DNA from: a virus
IMG/VR virus record: IMGVR_UViG_3300042453_003256
Span: 1-30,687 of that record
Strand: one strand, 5' to 3'
DNA length: 30,687 nt
The notes beneath the pieces were generated by a model. That model saw only the letters and a program-made list of their open reading frames with translations. It was not told where the DNA came from and searched no databases. A program made the translations under genes and the position numbers. Below are positions 7,304-14,576 of this stretch, in pieces (positions within the stretch are counted from its first letter, which is position 1; each line of letters starts with the position of its first letter).

Positions 7304-8076
7304 CACGACCTCCGCTTGTTTTGACGGTAGACCCAGTAGGCGAGGCCACCGAAGGCGAGCGCCCCTGCGCCGATCACGAGGTACTGCCACGTCGGCGTGG
7401 TAGGCCGGTTCCCGACGAACGGCGCAAGCACGTCCTCGGGCACGTCGGTCGTCCCGCCTGCGGTGATAGACGCGCCTGCGCCCGCGCTCGCCGCGTCCGC
7501 AGCGTCAGCCAGCGCATCGGCAGAGCCGGTGCTGCGGATGACCTCGCGGGCCGGATCGTTGCCGGTGCGAATGACCTCGGGCTCGCCGACGCTCACGCCC
7601 GAGAGCACCTGCTGGGTCATGGCTTGAAGGGCTTGCGGAAGCTGACCCACGCCCTCGTCGATCAGCGCCTCGAAGTCCGAGAGCGTGTCGAGGTCGCGCG
7701 TCGGAAGCGCGCCCTGGACGAGGCGATCGAAGCGATTGTTGAACCAGCTTGCGATGCCGCCCGCAGTCGTGGGGAAGGCGTTTTCTTCAGACTCAGGGAA
7801 GCGCGCATCCCCGAGCGTAGCCAGCGTGAGGGCCTGCGTAGCTACGCGCACGTCCGCGCTCCACGCCCCGTTCACCGGCAGAGCCCTGGGGATCAGGGAC
7901 TCGTCAGCCGTGGCGAAGTAGGCCACGAGCGCCGACCTCGTCGAGGGCCACGACCGCTGGAAGAACGAGAGCGCGGAGGAGGCAGCCCCGAAGTCGCCCT
8001 CGCTCTGAGCGACGGCGTAGACCCAGAACACGCCAAACGAGGCGAGGATCTGACGACTCTGCGTTTCGGTGACCAT
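7303..8076 (-). CDS. C-tail-anchored membrane protein (257 aa)
   Basis: ATG at 8076 is preceded by CGGAGGAGTC, a good ribosome site. The N-terminal half is helical with aromatic residues (FGVFWVYAVAQSEGDFGAA). The centre (about 165-215) is Ala/Ser/Thr/Gly-rich and probably flexible. One membrane segment near 231-250 ends in YRQNKRRS. No enzyme motif was found. The long flexible stalk before the anchor would suit a protein that reaches from membrane to capsid shell, but that is inference. Confidence 0.75.
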   Translation of the reverse strand: MVTETQSRQILASFGVFWVYAVAQSEGDFGAASSALSFFQRSWPSTRSALVAYFATADESLIPRALPVNGAWSADVRVATQALTLATLGDARFPESEENAFPTTAGGIASWFNNRFDRLVQGALPTRDLDTLSDFEALIDEGVGQLPQALQAMTQQVLSGVSVGEPEVIRTGNDPAREVIRSTGSADALADAADAASAGAGASITAGGTTDVPEDVLAPFVGNRPTTPTWQYLVIGAGALAFGGLAYWVYRQNKRRS

Positions 8077-8107
8077 GACTCCTCCGCGCTTTCAGTCGAG
8101 CCTGGAC

Positions 8108-8338
8108 TCAGCGAGCCGGCTGGTTGTCCACGATGACGAGCCGACGCGCCGGCAGGGCCTTCGCCGCAGCCACGCCCCAGCAGAGCTTCCGCTTGTACTT
8201 CTTGCCGCCACGGGGGCCCTGCACGGTCACGACCTTGCACTCGCTGTTCGCGGGAGCCGCCTTCTTGGTGGCCTTCTTGGACGCCTTCTTGGAGGTCTTC
8301 TTCGCCGCCTTCTTCGCGGCCTTCTTCTTCGCTGCCAT
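8108..8338 (-). CDS. Histone-H1-like Lys/Ala-rich small protein (76 aa)
   Basis: ATG at 8338 has an AAGGAGAG ribosome site. Residues 1-28 are repeats of AAKK/SKKA type, as in bacterial H1-like DNA-binding tails. A compact part follows: ECKVVTVQGPRGGKKYKRKLC, two cysteines 19 residues apart. The 43-aa product of 12048-12179 has a matching C-x-(T/V)-x2-VQG...Y-x-x-C core, so the two belong to one family. DNA condensation or anchoring is the likely role, from composition. Confidence 0.75.
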   Translation of the reverse strand: MAAKKKAAKKAAKKTSKKASKKATKKAAPANSECKVVTVQGPRGGKKYKRKLCWGVAAAKALPARRLVIVDNQPAR

Positions 8339-8385
8339 GATCGCTCTCCTTGGTTGAGACTGTTGAACCTACACCACCCGCGCCG

Positions 8386-8949
8386 TCACCGACGACGGAA
8401 GAGGAAGAACCCGACGCCGCCCACGAGCGCCGCCGCGCCCAGAGCCCAGAGCCAGCCCGAGCCGCTCGACGAGGCTGCGCGCTGGGACGCGGGCGGGGTG
8501 TAGAGCGTCACGCCGAAGTCGTCGCCCGAAGGCAGCGCGTCGTCCGTGGCGAGCACGCCCGGGTCGAGGGCTGCGTCGTGTACGTCCTCGACGGTGTCCG
8601 AAGCAGCATCGGTGCCCGTCGAGTCTGCGACCGCCGGGGTGTCGAACGAGCCGAAGACGACACCCGGGACCGTGTCGGGACCGTAGGGGCCATTCATGTT
8701 GGAGCCCGCAGGCGGATCGGCCTCGGCCTCGTCGATCGTCGTGATCGTGCCTGCCTTGAGGACCGTGAGCGGCGCAGGCCCCGGCTTGATCAGCGGCGCG
8801 ATCTTGGAGTAGGCCGTCGCACTCGCCGTGATCGGGCCGCTGACCGGCACCTGGGCCACAAGCTGATTGTCCGCCGGGACCACCGTGGCGTTGAGGTCGA
8901 ACGCGCCCCGAAGGCCGCGCATCCCATACCGCTGCGTCTTGTACATCAT
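8386..8949 (-). CDS. C-tail-anchored membrane protein (187 aa)
   Basis: ATG at 8949 overlaps the upstream TGA (ATGA). The N-terminal 60 residues contain strand-like segments (NQLVAQVPVSGPITASAT). The middle is acidic and Asp/Ala/Thr-rich. One membrane segment at about 166-184 is followed by FRRR and stop. The overlap couples it to the 155-aa gene upstream. No family was recognised; it is assigned to the tail-anchored group of this block. Confidence 0.75.
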   Translation of the reverse strand: MMYKTQRYGMRGLRGAFDLNATVVPADNQLVAQVPVSGPITASATAYSKIAPLIKPGPAPLTVLKAGTITTIDEAEADPPAGSNMNGPYGPDTVPGVVFGSFDTPAVADSTGTDAASDTVEDVHDAALDPGVLATDDALPSGDDFGVTLYTPPASQRAASSSGSGWLWALGAAALVGGVGFFLFRRR

Positions 8950-9413
8950 CGCCGCACCACCAAGTAGAGGAGCCCCAGAGCGAGCGCACCGCCCGCAGCG
9001 TACTTCGTCACCCGGCGTTGATACCAGGGCTTGCAGCCGTCGTGGTCGATGCCTCGCTGGTCCAAGGTCTCGACGAAGGCTTCGGTGTCGCTCGTGCAGT
9101 TTGCGAAGAGCACCTGCATCATGGTCGCCGTCAGCGTCATGCCCTGCGCTGCGAAGGCCGGCGCAGCGGCGTTCTCGACGAGGCACAAGCAGCGGTCCCT
9201 GACCTCTTGGGGCACTTCGACGGGCCCGGGGCCACCACCGACAGCGTCGGCGCGCGCCTGCTGCACGAGCGCCGCAGCACCCGGGTTCTGCGTCGTTGCG
9301 AGCGTGAGCGCGCGTGAAGCCCGAGCGGCTGCGGTCGAGGTGAAGGTTCCAGTCGGAGTCGCCATCGAAAAGGGCGCACCGATGCCATTCACAGTTCGGA
9401 CGGTTCGGTACAT
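8946..9413 (-). CDS. C-tail-anchored membrane protein with conserved-looking cysteines (155 aa)
   Basis: ATG at 9413 was chosen; a TTG at 9419, overlapping the upstream stop, would add two residues. The middle region has four cysteines (RCLCLVEN, FANC, DGCKPW) in a helical domain, which could form disulfides or bind metal. One membrane segment at about 137-153 ends LVVRR. The domain does not match a family I know. It lies between two other tail-anchored proteins. Confidence 0.7.
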   Translation of the reverse strand: MYRTVRTVNGIGAPFSMATPTGTFTSTAAARASRALTLATTQNPGAAALVQQARADAVGGGPGPVEVPQEVRDRCLCLVENAAAPAFAAQGMTLTATMMQVLFANCTSDTEAFVETLDQRGIDHDGCKPWYQRRVTKYAAGGALALGLLYLVVRR

Positions 9414-9415
9414 GA

Positions 9416-10999
9416 TCAACGACTCCTCAGAGCGATGCCGAGCGCAAGTGCCGCGCCTACGCCACCGAGCACCGGCAGCCAGGGGAAGGTTTGCTGCTGA
9501 CGGTTACGTTGCTCGGCTTCTCGGATCAGGTCGAGCCGGTCAGCCTCAAGCGCAGCGGCCTCGGCTTCGCGCCGCGCCTGCTCCTGTCGCTGCTGCTCGC
9601 TTAGAGCCCGCGTGAGACTGGCCTCTTCGTTGGCAAGGGTCAGATCGTCTTCGGCTTCCACGCCCGCACACGACGCGGGGTAGCTCCGCACGAAAAGCCT
9701 GCGCGGCGTGTCTTGCTCCTGCGGCGCTACGAGGAAGGTGTCGAGCAGGTTGAAGCCGATCTCAAGGATCATGCTCACGACCGCGCCAACGACCGGGTTG
9801 ACCGCCGCAGCAAGCGATCCGACGAGCCGCACCGGAGCGAGACCTGTGCGTACTGCGGCGCTCGTGACTGCATCTTGCAGCCGCTCGACCTTAGCATCGT
9901 CAATCGAGATCATTCCCTTGTTTTTCCAGTAGGGAACGTGATTGAAGACGTACCAGCCGATGCTCTTGAGGAGCATGGTCGGAAGATCAAGCTGCGCGTA
10001 GACCGCTGCCACTGCGATGTAGCGGTCAATCCACGCGCCGAGGTCAACGAAGAACGGACGCTCGTCGTTGCAGGTCGCAACCTTGACCGGCTGCCCGGTG
10101 CGCCAGCACTCGTCGAACACGTCGGCGTAGCTGCGAGACATACAGATCCGGCGCTGCCACGCAGGAATGTCCGCAGGGTTCTGGTCGATCACAAGCCCAG
10201 GCTGCGACCCAGGAAGCTGATCAAGTACGTTGAACCATGCAGGCGTAAGTTCTGCGCTCTGGTCAAGCGCAGTGAACCAGACGGGGGGCGCAGGATTGTC
10301 CCAGGAGTCAATGTCGGGAAGTACCATCCCGCGCTCCGCAGGGGAGAGCATATCCGCGATGCCTGTGGGGTAGCCGCCCTCGCTGTACCCAGCCTTCGGG
10401 TAAGGCTTGCCCTCGACGATGGTCTGCCCATCAGAACCCGTGCGGGTGAAGAGCGTGACCTGATCACCTCGACGCCACTCTTCGTACTCGGGATTGCCGA
10501 GCGGCGCGGTCTGAAAGTCGGTCGGGAAGCGGAACACCGGACGGATGTTCGTCGCGTCGAGAAGCAAGAGCAGGTTCCAGCGCATCGCTCGGAACCATCG
10601 AACAACGCGCACCCCGGGCGTCCCTCGCGGAGGACGAAGAGCCGCGAGCGCGGCGAGGTTGGTCTTGGCGCGGTCGAAGAGATCCTGCCACGTCAACGCA
10701 AGCGGCCCGAGCGCCGGGCAGCCGTCCGCAGGCTCGGGGATCCGATACCAGCGGTTGATCGACTTGCTGGTGAGCATCATGGGCGTAGCGCCCGCCATCC
10801 GCCGGGTGCGCTCGGCAAGGATCGCGTTCGTTTCCGCTTCGATGACGTTGAGCCGGCTTGAGAACACCGCCGCAGCTTGTGACTGCGCCGACACGACCGT
10901 CGTCGCGCTTTCCTTCGTAAGCGTGAAGGGCAAGAACCCACCGCTCGGCGTTGCGCCGACGCCGCGTTTCGCGATACGCCGCTGCGAGTAGTGGGGCAC
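9416..10999 (-). CDS. Large virion-type protein with C-terminal anchor (527 aa)
   Basis: This is the largest product of the late block. I chose GTG 10999 (start MPHYSQRR...), 10 bases after the upstream stop; ATG 11056 would overlap the upstream membrane-span codons by 47 bases. Residues about 90-330 form a Trp/Pro-rich globular domain (RWYRIPEPADG, VPYWKNKG). A long amphipathic to hydrophobic helix near 385-420 (LVGSLAAAVNPVVGAVVSMI) follows, then a Glu/Arg/Gln-rich coiled coil (about 455-500) and a C-terminal membrane segment ending ALRSR. It could be a vertex, spike or genome-delivery protein held in a membrane. No enzymatic motif was seen. Confidence 0.75.
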   Translation of the reverse strand: MPHYSQRRIAKRGVGATPSGGFLPFTLTKESATTVVSAQSQAAAVFSSRLNVIEAETNAILAERTRRMAGATPMMLTSKSINRWYRIPEPADGCPALGPLALTWQDLFDRAKTNLAALAALRPPRGTPGVRVVRWFRAMRWNLLLLLDATNIRPVFRFPTDFQTAPLGNPEYEEWRRGDQVTLFTRTGSDGQTIVEGKPYPKAGYSEGGYPTGIADMLSPAERGMVLPDIDSWDNPAPPVWFTALDQSAELTPAWFNVLDQLPGSQPGLVIDQNPADIPAWQRRICMSRSYADVFDECWRTGQPVKVATCNDERPFFVDLGAWIDRYIAVAAVYAQLDLPTMLLKSIGWYVFNHVPYWKNKGMISIDDAKVERLQDAVTSAAVRTGLAPVRLVGSLAAAVNPVVGAVVSMILEIGFNLLDTFLVAPQEQDTPRRLFVRSYPASCAGVEAEDDLTLANEEASLTRALSEQQRQEQARREAEAAALEADRLDLIREAEQRNRQQQTFPWLPVLGGVGAALALGIALRSR

Positions 11000-11009
11000 C
11001 CTGGAGCTT

Positions 11010-11561
11010 TCAGCGCCGAAGCAGGAGCACGGCCGCGAGCGCCGCGACTGCGACACCGCCCGCGATCAGCAGGGTCTGCTGGGACACGCCCTGCGAGGGC
11101 TGCGAGGTCGAAGCGGCCTCGCGCAAGCGCACGTCGAGGTCCGCAGCGCGAGCGTTGGCCGCATCGCGCTCCATTTCGGCCCGCGCCCGAGCGAGCACGT
11201 CGGCCACGCTCTCGGTAGGGGTCGCAGTGCCATCCGTCGCACCACGCGCCTCGGCCATGCAGGCAGCAGCCCAGGTGTTCGCGACAGCGTCCACGCCCGC
11301 GCCCGCAGCAGCCCAGCCACGGTCCCGGGTCTCACCCTCTCCGGCGAAGGCGCTGAAAATGTCACCTGCGCTGGAGGTGATCGTGCGCGCCGCGACCCAG
11401 CCCGGGTCGGTGCAGAGGTTCGGATCACCGCCGAGGCCGGCGATGCCCGTGCCAGCCAGCACACGGTTACGGGCCGCGTAGGTGCTCGCGAGCCCTTCAC
11501 GAGCGACGTAGGTCGAGCCGATGCCTCGGAAGTTGCCAGCGGGAAGCGCGGAAGCGTACAT
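11010..11561 (-). CDS. C-tail-anchored membrane protein (183 aa)
   Basis: ATG at 11561 follows an AGGTGA site. The N-terminus is Gly/Ala-rich with a FRGIGS motif. A charged helical region (VLARARAEMERDAANARAAD) precedes a Ser/Gln linker and one membrane segment at about 162-181, ending LLLRR. Three cysteines are present. It belongs to the tail-anchored group by layout. No family was recognised. Confidence 0.75.
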   Translation of the reverse strand: MYASALPAGNFRGIGSTYVAREGLASTYAARNRVLAGTGIAGLGGDPNLCTDPGWVAARTITSSAGDIFSAFAGEGETRDRGWAAAGAGVDAVANTWAAACMAEARGATDGTATPTESVADVLARARAEMERDAANARAADLDVRLREAASTSQPSQGVSQQTLLIAGGVAVAALAAVLLLRR

Positions 11562-11566
11562 GGGGA

Positions 11567-12037
11567 TCACCTGTTGCGGGTGCGGGTCAGGAAGAGGCCG
11601 AAGCCTCCGAGGAAGAGCGCGAGCGGGACGAGCGCCGCCCCCCAAGCCCACGGATTAGAAGCTCGCCAGAACGTAGCGGGCGCGATGCTGCTCGGAACCT
11701 CGGGAGCCAGCGTGCTGGTAGAGCGCGAACTGGAACTTGATCGAGTTGCGACGTACCGAGGCGCAGCCTCAAGGATCTTCTGCCGAATGTTGCCATCGGG
11801 CACGTCTGCGGATCGCTGATCAGCGGCAATCGTGATCGTCGCTGCTGTGATCCCCATGCTATCGGTGAGAGCATCGAACGCCGCAAGCGTGCGCTCTCCG
11901 ATGATCCCGTCGATGGGCCCTGGGTCGAAACCCAAAACCGAGAGCGCACGTTGGATTGTGTCACCCGAGATCGGAGGACACACAACAGTACCCGACCGCC
12001 ACTCGCAACCTTCGGGAACGTAAGTCGCGCTCGACAT
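11567..12037 (-). CDS. Peptidoglycan-binding-like domain with C-terminal anchor (156 aa)
   Basis: ATG at 12037 has a GAGAGGTAGG site. Residues about 26-62 match the PG_binding_1 pattern: IQRALSVLGFDPGPIDGIIG, then ERTLAAF. A Ser/Thr-rich linker (98-118) leads to a membrane segment at 131-150 and TRTRNR. No catalytic motif is seen, so it should bind rather than cut the wall. A wall-binding domain tied to a membrane would suit host entry or lysis by a membrane-containing virus. The domain assignment rests on the hydrophobic pattern and the G-x-G-x2-T turn; two cysteines (11 and 20) precede it. Confidence 0.75.
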   Translation of the reverse strand: MSSATYVPEGCEWRSGTVVCPPISGDTIQRALSVLGFDPGPIDGIIGERTLAAFDALTDSMGITAATITIAADQRSADVPDGNIRQKILEAAPRYVATRSSSSSRSTSTLAPEVPSSIAPATFWRASNPWAWGAALVPLALFLGGFGLFLTRTRNR

Positions 12038-12047
12038 GACCTACCTC

Positions 12048-12179
12048 TCAGCGGATCTTGCAGAGGTAGCGGGACTTGCCCTGCACCTTGATGGTGCGGC
12101 AGCCGGGCTTGAGCTTGCCGCCCTTGTGGGCGTCCGCGTAGCTCTTGAACCGGAACGGGGGTGCCTTGCGCTTCGCCAT
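12048..12179 (-). CDS. Tiny basic two-cysteine protein (43 aa)
   Basis: ATG at 12179 has a strong GAAGGAGAG site, and the frame closes at 12048 just before the next gene. The product begins MAKRKAPPFRFKSYADAHKG and has GCRTIKVQGKSRYLC near its end. The C-R-T-I-K-V-Q-G...Y-L-C core parallels the 76-aa protein. With 12 Lys/Arg in 43 residues it probably binds nucleic acid. It is short enough to be missed by length-filtered gene calling, but ribosome site, spacing and family likeness support it. Confidence 0.8.
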   Translation of the reverse strand: MAKRKAPPFRFKSYADAHKGGKLKPGCRTIKVQGKSRYLCKIR

Positions 12180-12196
12180 GATCTTCTCTCCTTCGT

Positions 12197-12541
12197 TCAC
12201 TTCTTGCGCCGCTTACGGGCGCGGCCGAGGGACGAGCCCGTGCGACAATGACCCGCGGGTGCCTTGGCGCGCGAGCCCTTCTTGGTGGCCGCGCATTGTG
12301 CGTCGTCCACGAGCGCCGAGAGCGCCGAGCCGTCGAAGCGTTCGCACGAGCGGTTGTTGCAGCGAAGATCGACGAGGTCACCGTTTCGCCGGTCGAACTG
12401 CGCCCACAGGGATCGGAGCGATCCGAGGCCCGACCCAGGCCAGCGACTGCGGAAGTCGCGGATCTCAGCCTCGCCGAGGCTGACCGAGTAGAGCGAGCCG
12501 TTGTCGTAGGTGCGGATCGCACCGAGGGTCTTGCGCTTCAC
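12197..12541 (-). CDS. Cys-containing protein with basic LGRARKRR tail (114 aa)
   Basis: GTG at 12541 overlaps the upstream TGA (GTGA). The N-terminal half is a small mixed domain (SLGEAEIRDFRSRWPG). The second half has four cysteines (LRCNNRSCERF, DDAQC, AGHC), a possible metal site. The end, SLGRARKRRKK, almost repeats the end of the 175-aa protein encoded just upstream. The tail may target both to the same partner, perhaps DNA. No family was recognised. Confidence 0.7.
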   Translation of the reverse strand: MKRKTLGAIRTYDNGSLYSVSLGEAEIRDFRSRWPGSGLGSLRSLWAQFDRRNGDLVDLRCNNRSCERFDGSALSALVDDAQCAATKKGSRAKAPAGHCRTGSSLGRARKRRKK

Positions 12542-13065
12542 TTCCGCCTCCGCTTGCGAGCGCGACCGAGGGCGGCGCTCATACGCCCGTTGAAGCCCGA
12601 GACTCCCGAGGCCCGCTTGCCGAAGCCCTGGGCGATGGCGACGGGCAGCGTGATGAACGGGAACCACGCGCCGAGGAAGTACCACGCGATGCCCCAGCCG
12701 ACGCTGTTGTTGCGCTTGTAGCCGTGGTAGGCCGAGAAGCCGCCGCAGACCATCGCGATGAGCGAGTAGGTCCACCACCAGCGCGAGTAGCCGCCGACGA
12801 TCACGGTCTGGCCGTTGGGGTCGGTGGTGACCTCGCCGTCCTGGCCGAGCCCGGCGAGCGGACGGGTCAGGACGCGGGCCACGCCGTTGTTGAGCAGGGT
12901 GTACATGCCGAGGCCTCCCAGGCCGTAGCTCGCGGCGATGTTGCCTGACGAGCAGCCGCAGTCGCTGATCCCCTTGTTCGTGACGCGCAAGAGGTTCTGG
13001 GGCTGCTGCGGCGTCGTGCGCGCCGGGTGCAGGTAGTTGAAGCGCAGGTCGAGGTCGTCGTTCAT
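12538..13065 (-). CDS. Membrane protein with SDCGC motif and basic tail (175 aa)
   Basis: ATG at 13065 overlaps the upstream TGA (ATGA). The N-terminal 80 residues are soluble, with SDCGCSSG near 35-42. Two hydrophobic segments lie at about 95-115 (SLIAMVCGGFSAYHGY) and 120-150 (WGIAWYFLGAWFPFITLPVA). The C-terminus is MSAALGRARKRRRK. Both termini are predicted on the same side. It probably belongs to the virion membrane set; the function is unknown. Confidence 0.75.
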   Translation of the reverse strand: MNDDLDLRFNYLHPARTTPQQPQNLLRVTNKGISDCGCSSGNIAASYGLGGLGMYTLLNNGVARVLTRPLAGLGQDGEVTTDPNGQTVIVGGYSRWWWTYSLIAMVCGGFSAYHGYKRNNSVGWGIAWYFLGAWFPFITLPVAIAQGFGKRASGVSGFNGRMSAALGRARKRRRK

Positions 13066-13682
13066 CGGCCCAGCACTCCCTTCCGCACGATGGCACGAGC
13101 GCGAGCCTGGACGGCTGCGGCCTCGGATAGCGCCCGCTGACACGCACCTTGACGCTGCGCTTCGGCGCGCTGCCCGGTCACGATCGCAGCGGTCTCGTAA
13201 GCCTCGGGCGGCGGCTCCGTGGGCCGACCCCACGCAGGCGCAGCGCGGGTCACGATCTGGGGCGGCGTCAAGTCTTCGGGAGGCTGCGGGAGGTACTCCG
13301 CACCCCGGCTCCGCGCCGCCGCTGCCATATCGTAGCTGACCGGGGGTGGCTTCACTCGCCGGCTCGTCGAGTACGGAACGGCGGAAGCCTTGAAGCCCTC
13401 TTCGATCAGTTCCGCCGAGCGCAGGTAGTTCTGGTGCTCGGGACGGTTGGCGTCGTCGGTGAGCAGGTCGCTCTTCCACTGCTGGAAGAGCACGCGCTGC
13501 GGGAGCATCGTCGGCGGCTCGTAGTCCTCGCCCTGGAGCATCCGTTGCTGGTACTCAGCGATGCCGGCCTGCGTGGCCGCAGGGTCGCGGGTCACGAGCG
13601 CCGTGCGAAGCAGCGAGATAGGCAGGCGCGAGATCGCAGCCGGCGGAACGAAGGCAGCACCCTTGGGTCGTCTGTTGAACAT
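13062..13682 (-). CDS. Soluble late protein of unknown function (206 aa)
   Basis: ATG at 13682 lies about 38 bases below the predicted start of the second promoter-like element, with GGGAG as possible ribosome site. The product is helical and Pro-rich (EPPTMLPQRVLFQQW, PPPEAYETAAIV), with no membrane segment. Many Gln, Arg and Ala residues lie toward the C-terminus, which is basic. It could be a scaffold or internal protein. Nothing recognisable was found in it. Confidence 0.7.
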   Translation of the reverse strand: MFNRRPKGAAFVPPAAISRLPISLLRTALVTRDPAATQAGIAEYQQRMLQGEDYEPPTMLPQRVLFQQWKSDLLTDDANRPEHQNYLRSAELIEEGFKASAVPYSTSRRVKPPPVSYDMAAAARSRGAEYLPQPPEDLTPPQIVTRAAPAWGRPTEPPPEAYETAAIVTGQRAEAQRQGACQRALSEAAAVQARARAIVRKGVLGR

Positions 13683-13725
13683 GCAGGGGTAGCTCCCGAG
13701 GTGCGCGAGCGTCGGACGCTGCCAA

Positions 13726-13758
13726 CCTCTTACCAGCTTCGATGGGAAAGTTTCACCC
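13726..13758 (-). promoter_or_regulatory. Repeated 33-bp bipartite element, copy 2 (promoter-like)
   Basis: Minus-strand GGGTGAAACTT, 8 variable bases, AAGCTGGTAAGAGG, as at 6623-6655. Read as a promoter: -35 TGAAAC (13750-13755), 17-bp spacer, extended -10 TGG-TAAGAG (13727-13732), transcription start near 13720, leader of about 38 bases to ATG 13682. The rest of the 200-base gap 13683-13882 holds only a 6-bp GC hairpin (13768-13782). Confidence 0.55.
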
Positions 13759-13882
13759 AGGTGTTGACCGGCCTACGGCCGGGTGATAGGGATGGCTCGC
13801 CAACAACGACAGCCGCAAGGTTGAAGGGTCGAGGGCGGGGCTGGAGCAATCCACCTCGCTCTTCGTCTTTCAAGCGGCCTGC

Positions 13883-14479
13883 TCAGAGCGTGTAGTCCAC
13901 GCAGTGCGTAGCGCCCTGGTACTCCCAGCCCGGCGTCGCGCCCTTGACCGTGGGGTCGAGCGCCACCCACCTCGTCGGTTTGTTCGCAGCCTTCGGGAAG
14001 CCCACCATGAGGTAGACGTGCTCCCAGGCTTGACCGTTCGTTGACACGATGCGGGCTCGCAGGTGCCGGAAGCCGAGCGCGCGGTGCAGGGCGGCGAGGA
14101 CGATGACCATATCGTCGCAGTCACCTCCACCCACGGCCAGGGTGTGCTTGAGCGTCGAGAACAGATCGTAGCCGTCTGGGTCGAGGACGTAGCGGACGTT
14201 CTGCACGAGGAAGTTCCAGAGCAGCGTGCTCTCGCACTCGTCGCTCTGCGGGGCGCACGCTTCGACCTGGGGCATGAAGTAGGGCTTGCCCCAGGCCGTG
14301 ACGATCAGCTTGTTGTCGCGCTCGTCGTCAGGTCTGCCTGACACGAGCTTCACCGCGAGGCGGCGGGTCTCGGGGTCGTCGAGGCTGCGCTGGATCTGCC
14401 GTTCGATCAGAGCGACGTGCTCGTCGAGGTTGTTCGTTTCCCAGTATGCGACCTCGCCGCGTGCTTCTCTGCGTGCCAT
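13883..14479 (-). CDS. Transglutaminase-like cysteine protease (198 aa)
   Basis: I start at ATG 14479 (MARREARGEV); ATG 14488 is three codons upstream, and longer readings run into the leader hairpin. The transglutaminase/papain-like triad is visible: C121 in GGGDCDDMVIV, H154 in WEHVYLMVG and D175 in VALDPTV. The protein has no signal peptide or membrane segment, so it should act in the cytoplasm or virion. Such domains occur in many phages, where they may process virion proteins, cut peptides or modify proteins; the substrate is unknown here. It is the first gene of the leftward late block, just behind its promoter and leader terminator. Confidence 0.85.
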   Translation of the reverse strand: MARREARGEVAYWETNNLDEHVALIERQIQRSLDDPETRRLAVKLVSGRPDDERDNKLIVTAWGKPYFMPQVEACAPQSDECESTLLWNFLVQNVRYVLDPDGYDLFSTLKHTLAVGGGDCDDMVIVLAALHRALGFRHLRARIVSTNGQAWEHVYLMVGFPKAANKPTRWVALDPTVKGATPGWEYQGATHCVDYTL

Positions 14480-14534
14480 GCGCCCCATCCTACACCACGA
14501 CGCAGGGTGCTTGCCACCAGCCGTGTGCTTGGCG

Positions 14535-14576
14535 TAAAAGAGCGGACCCTCGGCCGAGTGGTTCGACCGAGGGTCC
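14535..14576 (-). terminator. Leader terminator or attenuator ahead of the late block
   Basis: GGACCCTCGG (14544-14553) pairs with CCGAGGGTCC (14567-14576): a 10-bp perfect stem with a 13-base loop. On the minus strand it is followed by GCTCTTTTAC, a U-run after two GC steps. It lies about 40 bases below the predicted late promoter start and upstream of the first late gene. It would stop most transcripts unless bypassed. On the plus strand there is no T-run. Confidence 0.6.

Noticed and set aside
11000-11056. Upstream ATG (11056) for the 527-aa protein
   Set aside because: It would overlap the membrane-span codons of the preceding gene by 47 bases; GTG 10999 gives normal spacing. Not fully excluded.
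13768-13782. CCGGCC-TAC-GGCCGG hairpin as a terminator of the protease gene
   Set aside because: Only 6 bp and without a T-run on either strand.
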